The notes: a model not told the origin generated them from the letters alone. Shown: positions 9,995-18,356, counted from the first letter of the stretch. The stretch: DNA of 64,000 nt from an uncultured Lachnospiraceae bacterium (GCA_910587765.1 CAJUNR010000007.1:62001-126000); one strand, 5' to 3'. Translations and numbers: made by a program.

Positions 9995-12492
9995 AGACGG
10001 CCTCCTCCTGATAATTTTTCTAAAAGACAGCGATATGTACACTCCGGGAGCATCTCCTTCATTTTGTCATATTCTCCCCTTCGGTACATGTCCCTGACCT
10101 TGGACGCGCTGATGATTTCCCCATTTGAGAGCGTTTTTCTTTTAATCTCCACTACCTTAATGTCAAAAGCCCCTAACACTTTCTTCATATTATCATTGTA
10201 TTGTCTGGTGACAGGATCTAGCGGCTCCTCTGCCACAAAACGCTTCCGGAGCCCTAACACAGGCGCAATATAGCCTGCAAACAATCGGAAATCCTGAACC
10301 GGCGTGATCCTCATATTTGCCATTGACTCTGTCCTGTCTCTTGTTCTCTCTCTTTGAAAATATTCGGGAAACGTAATATCCGAAGCGATCATTTTTCCGC
10401 TGGGAAGCACGCTCACGTTCCGATACTGCCGGCAGTTATCCGCAGCAATCGCAAATCTGTCTTCAAAAGAAAAGTACGACTTATCCTCCTGAACAACAAA
10501 CACGAATAGATAATCACAGTGCCCGAGGGCATATTCCACCAGATATTGATGGCCCAGCGTAAAGGGATTGCAGTTCATCACGATGCTGCCGATGGTTTTT
10601 GCCTCTCTGGGAATCTTTGCTTTTTCCCTTTCCAGCATCCCCAAATATTCCGGAAACCCGTACAGGTGAAGGTCTGTATCATTTGTCCGGAACACGTCAT
10701 AAATATGATTCTTTTTCAAAGTGCAGCCATGTTCTCTTGTCAGTACCGGCTGAATGGCCTGATAAATCACTTCCGCATATATTTCATTTCCTTTCCGGTT
10801 ACAGTGTACGGATTTATCAAAAAACATATCCTTTCTGTTACAGATTTCGTTAAACGCATCACTGGGATCTATAACATCTTCCAATAAATCCCTCAGTTTC
10901 TCCCCCTCTGTATAGAACATATTGATTACAATATCGTTTTCCTGAAAATCAATTTGTTTCATTAATTCCAGGCTGCTGTTTGACCCCAGTATACCAAGAT
11001 TCACGACCCGATAAGCGTACCGTCCTTCCATAAGCCTTCGGGCCAGCAGCGAAGCGATGGTATGTTTATCCTCCACATAGGGGCCAAGAGCAATACAGGG
11101 TCCGAAAAAATAAATGGTATTTGTATACCTTTCCGGCTGGCAGCATGTCCTCCGGATCCCATTTTCCACATTGACATAAGGGCTGCTGTAATCCGCATTG
11201 ACAATGAGGTCATTTTCTAATCTGCGTTTTATCGGAAAATAACAAAGAATTTCCTTTGCATATTCATATGGTGTCCGATTCCCGCATTCCTCTCCATACA
11301 GTCTTTGTAATTCCCCCTCGTCCTTGTTGTCAATCAATGTCTCCAGTACGCCCCAACGTTTCAGCCTGTTTTTTTCCCCTTCTGTCATTCTGGCATTGGA
11401 AGCGTTTTGGATATTAAACACATGGATCTTTCTTTCCGACAGCATTTTGCTTAAAAGAAGCTGTTCCGTAAGATCACAGCTCGACAGACCGATTACATCC
11501 TGTGAGCTTCCCCTCAATCCATTTACAGAAAAACCTGCACGCAGAACGGAAATGCTGTCAAAGTACGTCAGCAAAAGCGGAATTTGGCATTTCTTCATAT
11601 AATCATGGAAATATTTTGTAAGCAGACGATTCGCCGGAAACTGCAGCTCCTCCATACCGTTGTCCGTTATAAAATCCGCAAGGCTGTACCTGGCGTCATG
11701 AGTCATCTTTACGATACGTGAAAACTCCTCCTGCTCCGTCAACGCCGTATATTCTTCTGCAAATTTTTCCAGGCTGTATACAGGCACGAGTCCGCATCCA
11801 AATAAATCTTTTCTGTTTCCAAACTCAAAGTCAAAAACCACCTCGGTTCTTTCTTCCTCTGTCAGCCTGTCCCTGTCCAAAAGCATTCTTTTTAATTTAT
11901 TCTCATATTCACTGTCAGACAAACATGTGCCCTTGATTTTCCCGTCAAAGAGCGAAAAAATCCTTCGACAGGCGCCGCAGGGCCGGAAGTAAATCTTTGT
12001 ATGGGACAGCACCTCGTAAAAAGCGCGTACCTCCTTTTCCAGATAACGGCTTCTTTTGAAATCACGGATTTTATTTTCTGTCTCTGTAATTTTTTGTTCG
12101 TATACTGCTTTCCTGCCCTGAAGAATTTCCCGATCCGTAATATAACCGGTCATCCTTCCCTCACAGTCAAGCACCGGCAGGTCAGACTCTATCCCATATT
12201 GATCGTAGAGTTCCTGCGCTTCGGAAAACATACGCTCTTTCCCATCCTCCCGGATAAAAAGATACTTTTCACGAACCGCTTTCTCGATATTGTCCGGATT
12301 CTCCATAAAATTTCCCAAAGTCATAACGCCGGACAGGCGGTTCCCGTTATCCGCAACATAAAGAATTTTATTTTCGCCGAAGAAAAAGTATTCAAAAACA
12401 CGTTCCTTGGACAGATGACACAATTTCCATTGTTCAAATTCCTTTACATACTCTAAAGATCTGTCCGCCACCTTCATTTCTCCTTCTGCCAT
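9991..12492 (-). CDS. CBS / SGNH-like / citrate-lyase-ligase-like nucleotidyltransferase fusion
   Basis: 833 residues, large and composite. Residues 20-130 resemble a CBS-domain pair (LYVADNGNRLSGVMTLG, then LPVLDCEGRMTGYITDRE). The middle (about 430-600) has an SGNH-like arrangement (NTIYFFGPCIALG, VVNLGILGSNSS, and DKSVHCNRKGNEIYAE near the end). Residues 632-830 resemble the nucleotidyltransferase domain of CitC, the [citrate lyase] ligase: GSIVMNCNPFTLGHQ with the T-x-G-H site and ISASKVR. No citrate lyase genes are present, so a role in activating or attaching a substituent to a surface glycan is more likely than lyase acetylation; that is inference. It overlaps the DUF4422 gene by 4 bp. 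The start is uncertain (ATG at 12492 or six residues in). Confidence 0.72.
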   Translation of the reverse strand: MAEGEMKVADRSLEYVKEFEQWKLCHLSKERVFEYFFFGENKILYVADNGNRLSGVMTLGNFMENPDNIEKAVREKYLFIREDGKERMFSEAQELYDQYGIESDLPVLDCEGRMTGYITDREILQGRKAVYEQKITETENKIRDFKRSRYLEKEVRAFYEVLSHTKIYFRPCGACRRIFSLFDGKIKGTCLSDSEYENKLKRMLLDRDRLTEEERTEVVFDFEFGNRKDLFGCGLVPVYSLEKFAEEYTALTEQEEFSRIVKMTHDARYSLADFITDNGMEELQFPANRLLTKYFHDYMKKCQIPLLLTYFDSISVLRAGFSVNGLRGSSQDVIGLSSCDLTEQLLLSKMLSERKIHVFNIQNASNARMTEGEKNRLKRWGVLETLIDNKDEGELQRLYGEECGNRTPYEYAKEILCYFPIKRRLENDLIVNADYSSPYVNVENGIRRTCCQPERYTNTIYFFGPCIALGPYVEDKHTIASLLARRLMEGRYAYRVVNLGILGSNSSLELMKQIDFQENDIVINMFYTEGEKLRDLLEDVIDPSDAFNEICNRKDMFFDKSVHCNRKGNEIYAEVIYQAIQPVLTREHGCTLKKNHIYDVFRTNDTDLHLYGFPEYLGMLEREKAKIPREAKTIGSIVMNCNPFTLGHQYLVEYALGHCDYLFVFVVQEDKSYFSFEDRFAIAADNCRQYRNVSVLPSGKMIASDITFPEYFQRERTRDRTESMANMRITPVQDFRLFAGYIAPVLGLRKRFVAEEPLDPVTRQYNDNMKKVLGAFDIKVVEIKRKTLSNGEIISASKVRDMYRRGEYDKMKEMLPECTYRCLLEKLSGGGRL

Positions 12493-12512
12493 TCTTCCTG
12501 ATATGCTTCTGT

Positions 12513-13745
12513 CTATTCCGGCCGCACACTTTGATAAATCCTTCTTCCCACATCCGCTCCTGTCTCAGGAAAATCTGCGTTTCTCCCGCCGCTCTTTGCT
12601 GTCTCAGCTCCCAGCAGAAAGAACAGCGGATAAGCATCGCTCTCTGTAACATACTCCGTCCCCGACAGTTTTTTGAATTCTTCCGCCTTATGATTTCTCA
12701 GGATCATCCGGTCCGAAACCGCAGAGAACAATGATATTTTACGTTTGTTCTTTTCCCTGAAATCATACTCCAGGAAACTGCATCCATTTCTGGCGGCCGC
12801 ATACATTTTTCCGTTCATGAAACAGCCTGGAAGAAAAATGCAGCTTCCGGGCGGATCATCTGTATCAAGCAGCGGCTCCCAGGATGCCTGCCCATCCGCA
12901 ACATTGATCTTCACTCCTCTGTTTCCTTCAAACGGAAACAGATAGAGATAACTTCCCGCATACTTCACCGGATAAAATTCGATTTCCTTTTCTCTCTGAG
13001 CAAAAAAGGGAAATACGGTAATCTCCTCGTCCTCTGCTTCCAGCTTTCGCTTCAGCACCGTTCCGCCTGCTGTTACCAGATAAAAATACCCTTCCGCATA
13101 TGCAATTCCTGTATATTTAAACTTCCCCTCTGTACAGGATGTTTTTATTACATGCGAAACTCCTGTGATCATATCCAATACGACTACCGCGTCCGCACAG
13201 AAACATGGAAGTATCAATTGATTGCCTGCCCGCACATAGCTGACAAAATACCCGCTTCCTGCAAGTGAACGCAGTTTTTCAATTTCATCCACCCACTCGT
13301 CACAGCAGAAAAATACGTCTCGTCCGGCATCGTAGCACAAAATTCCCGGATATCTGTCCGGGATAAAATAAATCTTATTTCCTGTCACTTCCGCCCCGAA
13401 AAACTTTGCCTGCTCCCACAATAACGGACCTTCTATACGGGGGATCGGAATCGGGATTTTACGAAAGTTTTTTTGCAGCAAATCATACTCTGCGATTTCC
13501 TCCGCGCTTCCTGGAGCGAAATACAGTCTCTTTCCACACGGCGTTATGGAAGGGTACAGCCCTTTCCGCATGAAGCCTTCGTCCGGAACCGTCCCCACAA
13601 GTTTCACCCTGAGGTCCTTCTTTGTCACGCGGAACAAGGCATTATAATCTCTTTCCATAAACCAAAAACGATTGCCGTCGTCATAAACGCCTTCAGGAAC
13701 CAGCGCCTGATCCAGCAATTCTCTTCCTGAGTCTTTCTGCTCCAC
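12513..13745 (-). CDS. beta-propeller-like protein of unknown function
   Basis: 410 residues starting at GTG, with AGGGAGG six bases upstream. There is no signal peptide or membrane segment. The chain is a series of short strand-rich repeats: RFWFMERDYNALFRV, KRLYFAPGSAEEIAEYD, KIYFIPDRYPGILCYD, FYLVTAGG and LYLFPFEGNRGVKIN. These have the x-I/L-Y-F...L-Y-D cadence of a beta-propeller and recur about every 50 residues. No catalytic residues are recognised. It lies between a secreted-protein gene (11 bp upstream) and the CBS/CitC-like fusion gene (20 bp downstream), so it belongs to the glycan operon and is probably cytoplasmic. Fold assignment is by pattern only. Confidence 0.6.
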   Translation of the reverse strand: MEQKDSGRELLDQALVPEGVYDDGNRFWFMERDYNALFRVTKKDLRVKLVGTVPDEGFMRKGLYPSITPCGKRLYFAPGSAEEIAEYDLLQKNFRKIPIPIPRIEGPLLWEQAKFFGAEVTGNKIYFIPDRYPGILCYDAGRDVFFCCDEWVDEIEKLRSLAGSGYFVSYVRAGNQLILPCFCADAVVVLDMITGVSHVIKTSCTEGKFKYTGIAYAEGYFYLVTAGGTVLKRKLEAEDEEITVFPFFAQREKEIEFYPVKYAGSYLYLFPFEGNRGVKINVADGQASWEPLLDTDDPPGSCIFLPGCFMNGKMYAAARNGCSFLEYDFREKNKRKISLFSAVSDRMILRNHKAEEFKKLSGTEYVTESDAYPLFFLLGAETAKSGGRNADFPETGADVGRRIYQSVRPE

Positions 13746-13756
13746 CTGAATCCTCC

Positions 13757-14722
13757 CTATTTTGTCAAATCAATGTCCGTATCCTTCTGTTCTGTATCCT
13801 TTGAAATTCCTTCGTCCTGCCCGGCTTCTGCGCCAGGCTCCGCCGCTTTGTCCTGGGCTGTCCCGTCCCCCTTGTCAGACACTTCTGTATCGGGCGCTTC
13901 TGTCCCGCCCGCAATCTCGCCCGTTTCTCCCTGATCTTTCTCCGGACCGTCATCCGCCGGCGTTTCCTGCGGATCTTCGCCGTCCTCCTGTTCTTCCTCG
14001 TTTGACGCGCCTTCTGAATCTTTTACATCCTCTGCGACGTCATCGGTCTTTTCTTCGCCCGTCTCGGGACCGGCAGGCTCCTCGTCCTCCGTACCCGTTT
14101 TTTCTTCCCCAACCTCTGTGCTGACAACCTCATAGTCAAAGCAAGCCGTGATCTCTCCGTCCTCCCAGATCAGATTGGGATTGGCATTCAGCGTCCCTGT
14201 AAAATAGAAACAGCCGGAGCTCCCTTCCCGAAGAGTTACAAACTCACCGTTCTCGTCATACTCCGAGGCCGCCAGAGACAGAACGCACTCGTCGTATACA
14301 CCCTCCGCCACATGCAGCACCTTTTCCGTCTGTTCCGCTTCATTCTCCCAGACCATGTTGATATTCAGTCTCTTGATCCGGGAACTGCTGTCGGTGATCT
14401 CTTCTTCCGAAAATTCATAAATCTCTTCCGTGGATGTATAATACACGTCAATATTTTTAATTTTTATGACGATGTCTGTATTTCCGTAATTCTCAACCGC
14501 GTACCGGTCCGAAAAGATCTGCCCTCTGCCACTGAGGTCTCCGGGGTCCAGAAAAGCGTGGATGTCCGCCGGAAATGCGACATTGTACAGTACGTCCGCC
14601 CCGGAGGGCGCCTCCGAAGGTTCGCCATGATCCGTAAGCTCCGCAGTGTCCGCGGCAACTGCATTCATGTTATAACTCAACAGTGCGGCAGCAGCCAGTA
14701 TCCATATATGTTTTCTGCACAT
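13757..14722 (-). CDS. secreted protein with acidic low-complexity tail
   Basis: 321 residues. An N-terminal signal peptide (hydrophobic core WILAAAALLSY, likely cleavage after AVA at about 23) marks it as exported. Residues 40-200 are a strand-rich domain (YNVAFPADIHAFLDP, YAVENYGNTDIVIKI). Residues 201-321 are a Glu/Asp/Pro/Gly/Thr-rich tail that is very probably disordered and strongly negative. No LPxTG-type anchor or C-terminal membrane segment is seen. It is 11 bp upstream of the beta-propeller-like gene. A hairpin at 14751-14776 separates it from the secreted protein gene upstream. Function unknown; its domain resembles in style the two exported proteins encoded upstream. Confidence 0.65.
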   Translation of the reverse strand: MCRKHIWILAAAALLSYNMNAVAADTAELTDHGEPSEAPSGADVLYNVAFPADIHAFLDPGDLSGRGQIFSDRYAVENYGNTDIVIKIKNIDVYYTSTEEIYEFSEEEITDSSSRIKRLNINMVWENEAEQTEKVLHVAEGVYDECVLSLAASEYDENGEFVTLREGSSGCFYFTGTLNANPNLIWEDGEITACFDYEVVSTEVGEEKTGTEDEEPAGPETGEEKTDDVAEDVKDSEGASNEEEQEDGEDPQETPADDGPEKDQGETGEIAGGTEAPDTEVSDKGDGTAQDKAAEPGAEAGQDEGISKDTEQKDTDIDLTK

Positions 14723-14750
14723 CCTCTCACTCCCCTCGTATAATTAAAAT

Positions 14751-14776
14751 CCAACTCACCCTTTCAGGTGAGTTGG
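14751..14776 (-). terminator. hairpin terminator after secreted-protein gene
   Basis: A perfect 10-bp stem (CCAACTCACC pairing with GGTGAGTTGG) with a six-base loop. On the minus strand it is followed by ATTTTAATTAT, an imperfect U-rich tail. It lies between the gene ending at 14826 and the gene starting at 14722, so it probably ends or attenuates transcription of the upstream secreted-protein gene. Confidence 0.6.
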
Positions 14777-14825
14777 CAGGACAGGCATGGTAGAAATGCT
14801 CTGCTTTTCTGTTACAAGACTGGTT

Positions 14826-15944
14826 TTAATTTCCCTTTGTCACCGTCAATGTTGACACTACAAAACGCCCGTCTGACAATGCAATTACAAGATCCTGCGC
14901 TTCCCCGCTGTAATCATCCCCTGTCAAGACAGTCGTTAAAACAGCGTTGTCCTTCGGAATTGTGATGGTAGCGTCTGTCTTATTCGTCGTCGCATTCTCA
15001 GCATATGCTACGGTATAAGCATCCGCCTCAAAAACAAAGTCTCCGTAAAGCCCTGCATTGGCATTGTGGAGCGCCATAGCAGTTACGGTAGATTCTCCAA
15101 CATTCGGAACTACAATACTTACATCAGCCGCAGCGCTGCCGCTTGTGAACGCGGGTGCAGTCGCAATCGCAGGCGTTGCGATGCTCAAAGCGGTGCTGGC
15201 TTTCACATTGTATGTAATCGCCACTGTAACATCATCCTTTTTCCAGTCCGCATTCGTGTTAGCCACACCTGTAACTGCAAAGGAACCCACCGCCGGTTTC
15301 ACCTTCGTAGGATCAACGAATGAATTATTTGTCGTGTCATCTGTTCCAGGAGCAGCTATATCTACAGAGAGAAGAGAACCAAAGCTTGTAATAGCAGTAG
15401 AGTTTGTAGCTCCTGTATACACCGCGGCAGTATCTACCGGTACTTTTGAAAGGTCAAGTAATTTAGCATTTGCAGCGTCCGCCGCTCTGTTGGCCGTATC
15501 CAGGGTCGCTGCTGTAGGCGCTTCCGTAAGATTCAGATTGATTTTTTTCTTCGTGGAAGTGGCATCTGCCGTAAATGTATTATATTCTGTTACAATCTCA
15601 TCTTTTTTAGATGAAATGGTTGCTTTCACAGTAACATTTACCGGGATAGCTTTATCCGCTTCCGTATCCACCGATGCATTGATAACATCAATGCTGTTGG
15701 ATGCAACCGTAAACTGTCCGACTCCCGTACCTGAGCTGTCAGCCATAGGATTTACCTGAATATCCGCCTTCAGCGGAACGCTGATGTGGAGCGCCGGAGA
15801 ATAGATGTCGAAAGAAGTATCAAGCGTTCCTTCCTTTTCTCCATTAATTGCAGGGGCAGCAGCCCCCGTCGCAAATGCTGCCGTCGGGAAGCACATGGTC
15901 ATAGCCAGAGCAGCCGCAGCGATTTTTGTGAAACGAGATTTCAT
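14826..15944 (-). CDS. secreted Ala/Thr/Val-rich protein
   Basis: 372 residues from the ATG at 15944, preferred over the ATG at 15953 because AGGAGG lies about 10 bases before the former but only one base before the latter. A signal peptide (MKSRFTKIAAAALAM..., cleavage after AFA near 26) is followed by a low-complexity, strand-rich chain dominated by Ala, Thr, Val, Asn and Asp. It has no cysteines after the signal peptide, no sortase motif and no C-terminal membrane anchor. Composition is like extracellular fibre or surface-layer proteins, but no family is recognised. It is in a run with two other exported proteins of unknown role. Confidence 0.65.
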   Translation of the reverse strand: MKSRFTKIAAAALAMTMCFPTAAFATGAAAPAINGEKEGTLDTSFDIYSPALHISVPLKADIQVNPMADSSGTGVGQFTVASNSIDVINASVDTEADKAIPVNVTVKATISSKKDEIVTEYNTFTADATSTKKKINLNLTEAPTAATLDTANRAADAANAKLLDLSKVPVDTAAVYTGATNSTAITSFGSLLSVDIAAPGTDDTTNNSFVDPTKVKPAVGSFAVTGVANTNADWKKDDVTVAITYNVKASTALSIATPAIATAPAFTSGSAAADVSIVVPNVGESTVTAMALHNANAGLYGDFVFEADAYTVAYAENATTNKTDATITIPKDNAVLTTVLTGDDYSGEAQDLVIALSDGRFVVSTLTVTKGN

Positions 15945-16085
15945 AAGAATCATGCCTCCTTAGAAAATGTATTTTTTGTTGTTTTATATACAGTCCACGG
16001 ACCACCAACAATATCTACCATCTTATTGATGATAACCTGCGGACATATATAACGCCTTTCGACAGATCGGGCACCTTTGCAGAAT

Positions 16086-16628
16086 CTACTCCATAAAGAT
16101 CAGGCTCACCGCAAAAGATACCGTCCCCAGCTCTCTGTCCGGATCCTCGTCATCCAGGATGTGGTAGGTACATATCGCATCATACGTGCCGTCCGGCAGC
16201 ACCTGATCCAGCTTCAGTTCTTCCAGACGCTTTCCTGTGGGAAGTACTGGCGAACTATACAGCAGCGTCTGCTCCTCGTCGTCCAGATATACTTCAAAAT
16301 AGCATTCATACGCATTGCTGGCGGAATTTCCGATCACTGCGTTGTTGGATACCGCGCTGCCCGACGGAAACGTCCAAATCATATTCATGTCTGTCGTAAA
16401 CCTTGCATTGGACGCTTTCTCATCAATCTCTCCGTTCACTACCAGTCCCTCCGAGACCGCTCTCTCCGGTTTCGGCTCTTCCGGCTTATGTAACAGCGTG
16501 TAGATAACGATTCCCAGCACGCTGATCACAATCAGCAGCAGCACAATGACCGCTGCCATCATAATTTTCTTTTTTGACTGCTTCTCCGGCTTTCCTGCTT
16601 CTTCCACTCCTGTCATCCTTCCTTCCAT
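16086..16628 (-). CDS. membrane-anchored extracellular protein
   Basis: 180 residues. A short basic cytoplasmic tail (KPEKQSKKK) is followed by one membrane helix at about 22-47 (rich in Ile, Val, Leu). An outside domain follows with a repeated-strand look: ECYFEVYLDDEEQTLLYSSP, PVLPTGKRLEELKLDQ, and GTYDAICTYHILDDED near the end. Such one-helix proteins occur next to secreted proteins in Lachnospiraceae, but no function is known to me. The start could be 16628 or the ATG at 16616, which has AAGGAAGG directly before it. The 133-bp gap to the next gene leaves room for a separate promoter. Confidence 0.65.
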   Translation of the reverse strand: MEGRMTGVEEAGKPEKQSKKKIMMAAVIVLLLIVISVLGIVIYTLLHKPEEPKPERAVSEGLVVNGEIDEKASNARFTTDMNMIWTFPSGSAVSNNAVIGNSASNAYECYFEVYLDDEEQTLLYSSPVLPTGKRLEELKLDQVLPDGTYDAICTYHILDDEDPDRELGTVSFAVSLIFME

Positions 16629-16639
16629 TCATCTTTTAA

Positions 16640-16922
16640 ATAAGGCATATTTTGTCACCCTTCACAGGTGATGCCGGCAGCGCCCGCCGCGTGCATGTTC
16701 CCGCAGCCGCCTTCCGCCCGCTTCGCTCCCGGTACTTCTCAGACGCGGAGGGTTCCGCGTGTTGAGTTCCCACAGGTCCTGGCATACCCAATCCCCGGCT
16801 CCTTTGCGGAACCGGCTTCCAATGCCGTCTTTGTTTTTTCTATCAAAAGAACTTTCCCGCGTTCCGGCTTTTCTCCGCCGGTCAAACGCATCCGTACGGT
16901 ACGTTCATCCGCGAAATCCTTC
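16640..16922 (-). ncRNA. candidate structured RNA downstream of TnpB-like gene
   Basis: No convincing gene lies in this ~290 bp. On the minus strand, directly after the TnpB-like stop codon, it can form several hairpins: an 8-bp stem with a GCAAA loop (16795-16815, counting G-U pairs), a 6-bp stem ACGCGG/CCGCGT (16743-16760) and a nested GGCAT...ATGCC hairpin around 16641-16673. In TnpB systems the guide RNA (omega RNA) is made from the 3' end of the gene and the sequence after it. Position and structure fit that, but no conserved scaffold or guide boundary could be identified by eye. Confidence 0.35.
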
Positions 16923-18269
16923 CTAATGACCCTCGTCTGTCCGATCAGAATCTCTCTCCTCCCGCAGAGCGCGTCCCCGGTTGAGAACATTGCACGCGGT
17001 GTTCTGGCGCTCCGGCAGTTCGGCCCCGCAGGCCGCGCAGAAGAAGCGCTCCTTCTCTTTCCTGCCCTCCGCTCCGCAGACGCTGCACTGCGTGCTGATT
17101 CCCTTGCCGAACACCTCCACCAGTTCGACCGAGCGTTCCCGGCATTTCTGATTCAGCCGGTTTTTCACAAATCCCCGCTGCCACATGCTGAGCGTGGCGT
17201 TGACCTTCTTGTTGACTCCGGCCTTTGATACAGCAGGCAGTTTCGGGACATACAGCACGCCCGGTCTTTCGGTTTCCAGCATCCGGTTGATCTCCGCGTT
17301 CACGTAAGCATGCATGGCGGCTTCGAGCCTGGCCTTTTTGGCGCTGTATTTCTTCGTGCCGGGATTGCTTCTGGCATTTCTCCGGCGGCGGGACAGGCTT
17401 TCCCGTATATAATCCGTGAGCGCGGACTGATACTCCAGATAGCTCCCGCCGTAGATTCGCCCCTGATCGGTCACAAACATGCATTTAAGCCCGACCGCCA
17501 GCCCGATTTCCCCCTCGTATCCGGCGGGATGCCGCTGTCGGACTTCAATCGGAATATTGAGCGTAATCCTTCCCTCGTCGGGATAGAGACAGACGTAAAT
17601 CTGCGTTTTGTAGCGGTTGTTGTCCGTCAGCGGGATGAACAGCCGCCTGCGGCTCTCCTTCATCGTCAGATAGATGCCGTGGTCCGCATACCGGTACCCT
17701 TTGGGAGCGGCCGGAAAACCGTCCGCCGCATCGGTGTGCGGCCGGTCGAGATGACGTCGCACCTGTCTGCGCAGATACTGATCCAGCCTGCGGGTGTCCA
17801 CGCCCGCGCGGACGGCCTCGTAGCCCTCTTTCCAACTGCCCGACAGGTCCGGTTTGCCCCCCGCGAGGACAGACTCAAAGCAGCGGCTCTGCTTCATGAC
17901 AAACCGCAGATAATGCCGGTCCTCCTGCGTGAGGTTCGGGTTGCTGCGGATATTTTTCTCAATCCGGCTCTTTGCGCGAGCCCACTGGCTTTTGATATCC
18001 CCCAGCGCGTCAAATATGGATAAATAAAAATATACGGCCGGAAGGCCCAGTCTTTCCCGCAGGCCGCTCCTTGTCATCTCATTCTGCACCGTGTACCCCG
18101 GATAGAGCTTGGGAAGGCTGCGGATCCCGCCGAACCGGTCATAGACATAATTCTTGACCTCCCGGCAGTCCCGGGCGATCTCCTGCAGCCGTTCCATGTC
18201 GGCGGCGGCAATCGGAATCTGGTTGTATTGATAGACCGTCTTGTATATAGTATCCTTATGTCCTTTCAT
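16923..18269 (-). CDS. TnpB/OrfB-like protein with degenerate RuvC site
   Basis: 448 residues. The C-terminal half follows the TnpB layout: RuvC-I region IGLAVGLK at 255-262, RuvC-II region VLYVPKLP at 338-345, zinc finger with C395, C398, C411 and C414, and RuvC-III region ERQNTACNVLNRG at 420-432. The three catalytic acids expected in these motifs (Asp in GIDLG, Glu in VVEDL, Asp in RDxNAA) appear as A258, P342 and R421, so DNA cleavage is unlikely. Residues 1-250 are a helical, basic N-terminal region. No TnpA (Y1 or serine recombinase) gene is adjacent; a tyrosine integrase gene lies 87 bp upstream. No strong ribosome site precedes the ATG. It could be a decaying transposon protein or an exapted RNA-guided DNA-binding protein. 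Confidence 0.8.
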   Translation of the reverse strand: MKGHKDTIYKTVYQYNQIPIAAADMERLQEIARDCREVKNYVYDRFGGIRSLPKLYPGYTVQNEMTRSGLRERLGLPAVYFYLSIFDALGDIKSQWARAKSRIEKNIRSNPNLTQEDRHYLRFVMKQSRCFESVLAGGKPDLSGSWKEGYEAVRAGVDTRRLDQYLRRQVRRHLDRPHTDAADGFPAAPKGYRYADHGIYLTMKESRRRLFIPLTDNNRYKTQIYVCLYPDEGRITLNIPIEVRQRHPAGYEGEIGLAVGLKCMFVTDQGRIYGGSYLEYQSALTDYIRESLSRRRRNARSNPGTKKYSAKKARLEAAMHAYVNAEINRMLETERPGVLYVPKLPAVSKAGVNKKVNATLSMWQRGFVKNRLNQKCRERSVELVEVFGKGISTQCSVCGAEGRKEKERFFCAACGAELPERQNTACNVLNRGRALREERDSDRTDEGH

Positions 18270-18297
18270 GCCGGTCCCGTCCTGCCGTGCTTTACCG

Positions 18298-18324
18298 TTT
18301 CGTAGAATAAGCCATTCTGCGAAA
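18298..18324. repeat. 27-bp palindromic site, left copy (inverted pair)
   Basis: Two 11-bp arms (TTTCGTAGAAT and ATTCTGCGAAA on the plus strand) surround a 5-bp core AAGCC. The layout looks like a tyrosine-recombinase core site. Read on the minus strand it is TTTCGCAGAAT-GGCTT-ATTCTACGAAA. The right copy at 19733-19759 has the same first arm and the same core but on the plus strand, so the two are in inverted orientation around the integrase gene. It lies between the integrase stop and the TnpB-like start. Confidence 0.7.
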
Positions 18325-18356
18325 ATCTTCTCAAAACCCGGCAGATACAGGAGTTT

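Noticed and set aside
9991..12492. True citrate lyase ligase (citC)
   Set aside because: The protein is more than twice CitC length with extra domains, and no citDEF genes are near.
16739..16990. 83-codon frame running past the TnpB-like stop
   Set aside because: It could be a shifted TnpB tail (it ends in a CGNST-like segment), but the evidence is too weak for a gene call; the region is treated as a candidate RNA.
16945..17484. 179-codon minus-strand frame inside the TnpB-like gene
   Set aside because: Alternative frame with Gly/Arg-rich sequence; the zinc finger and RuvC-like motifs are in the 448-residue frame.
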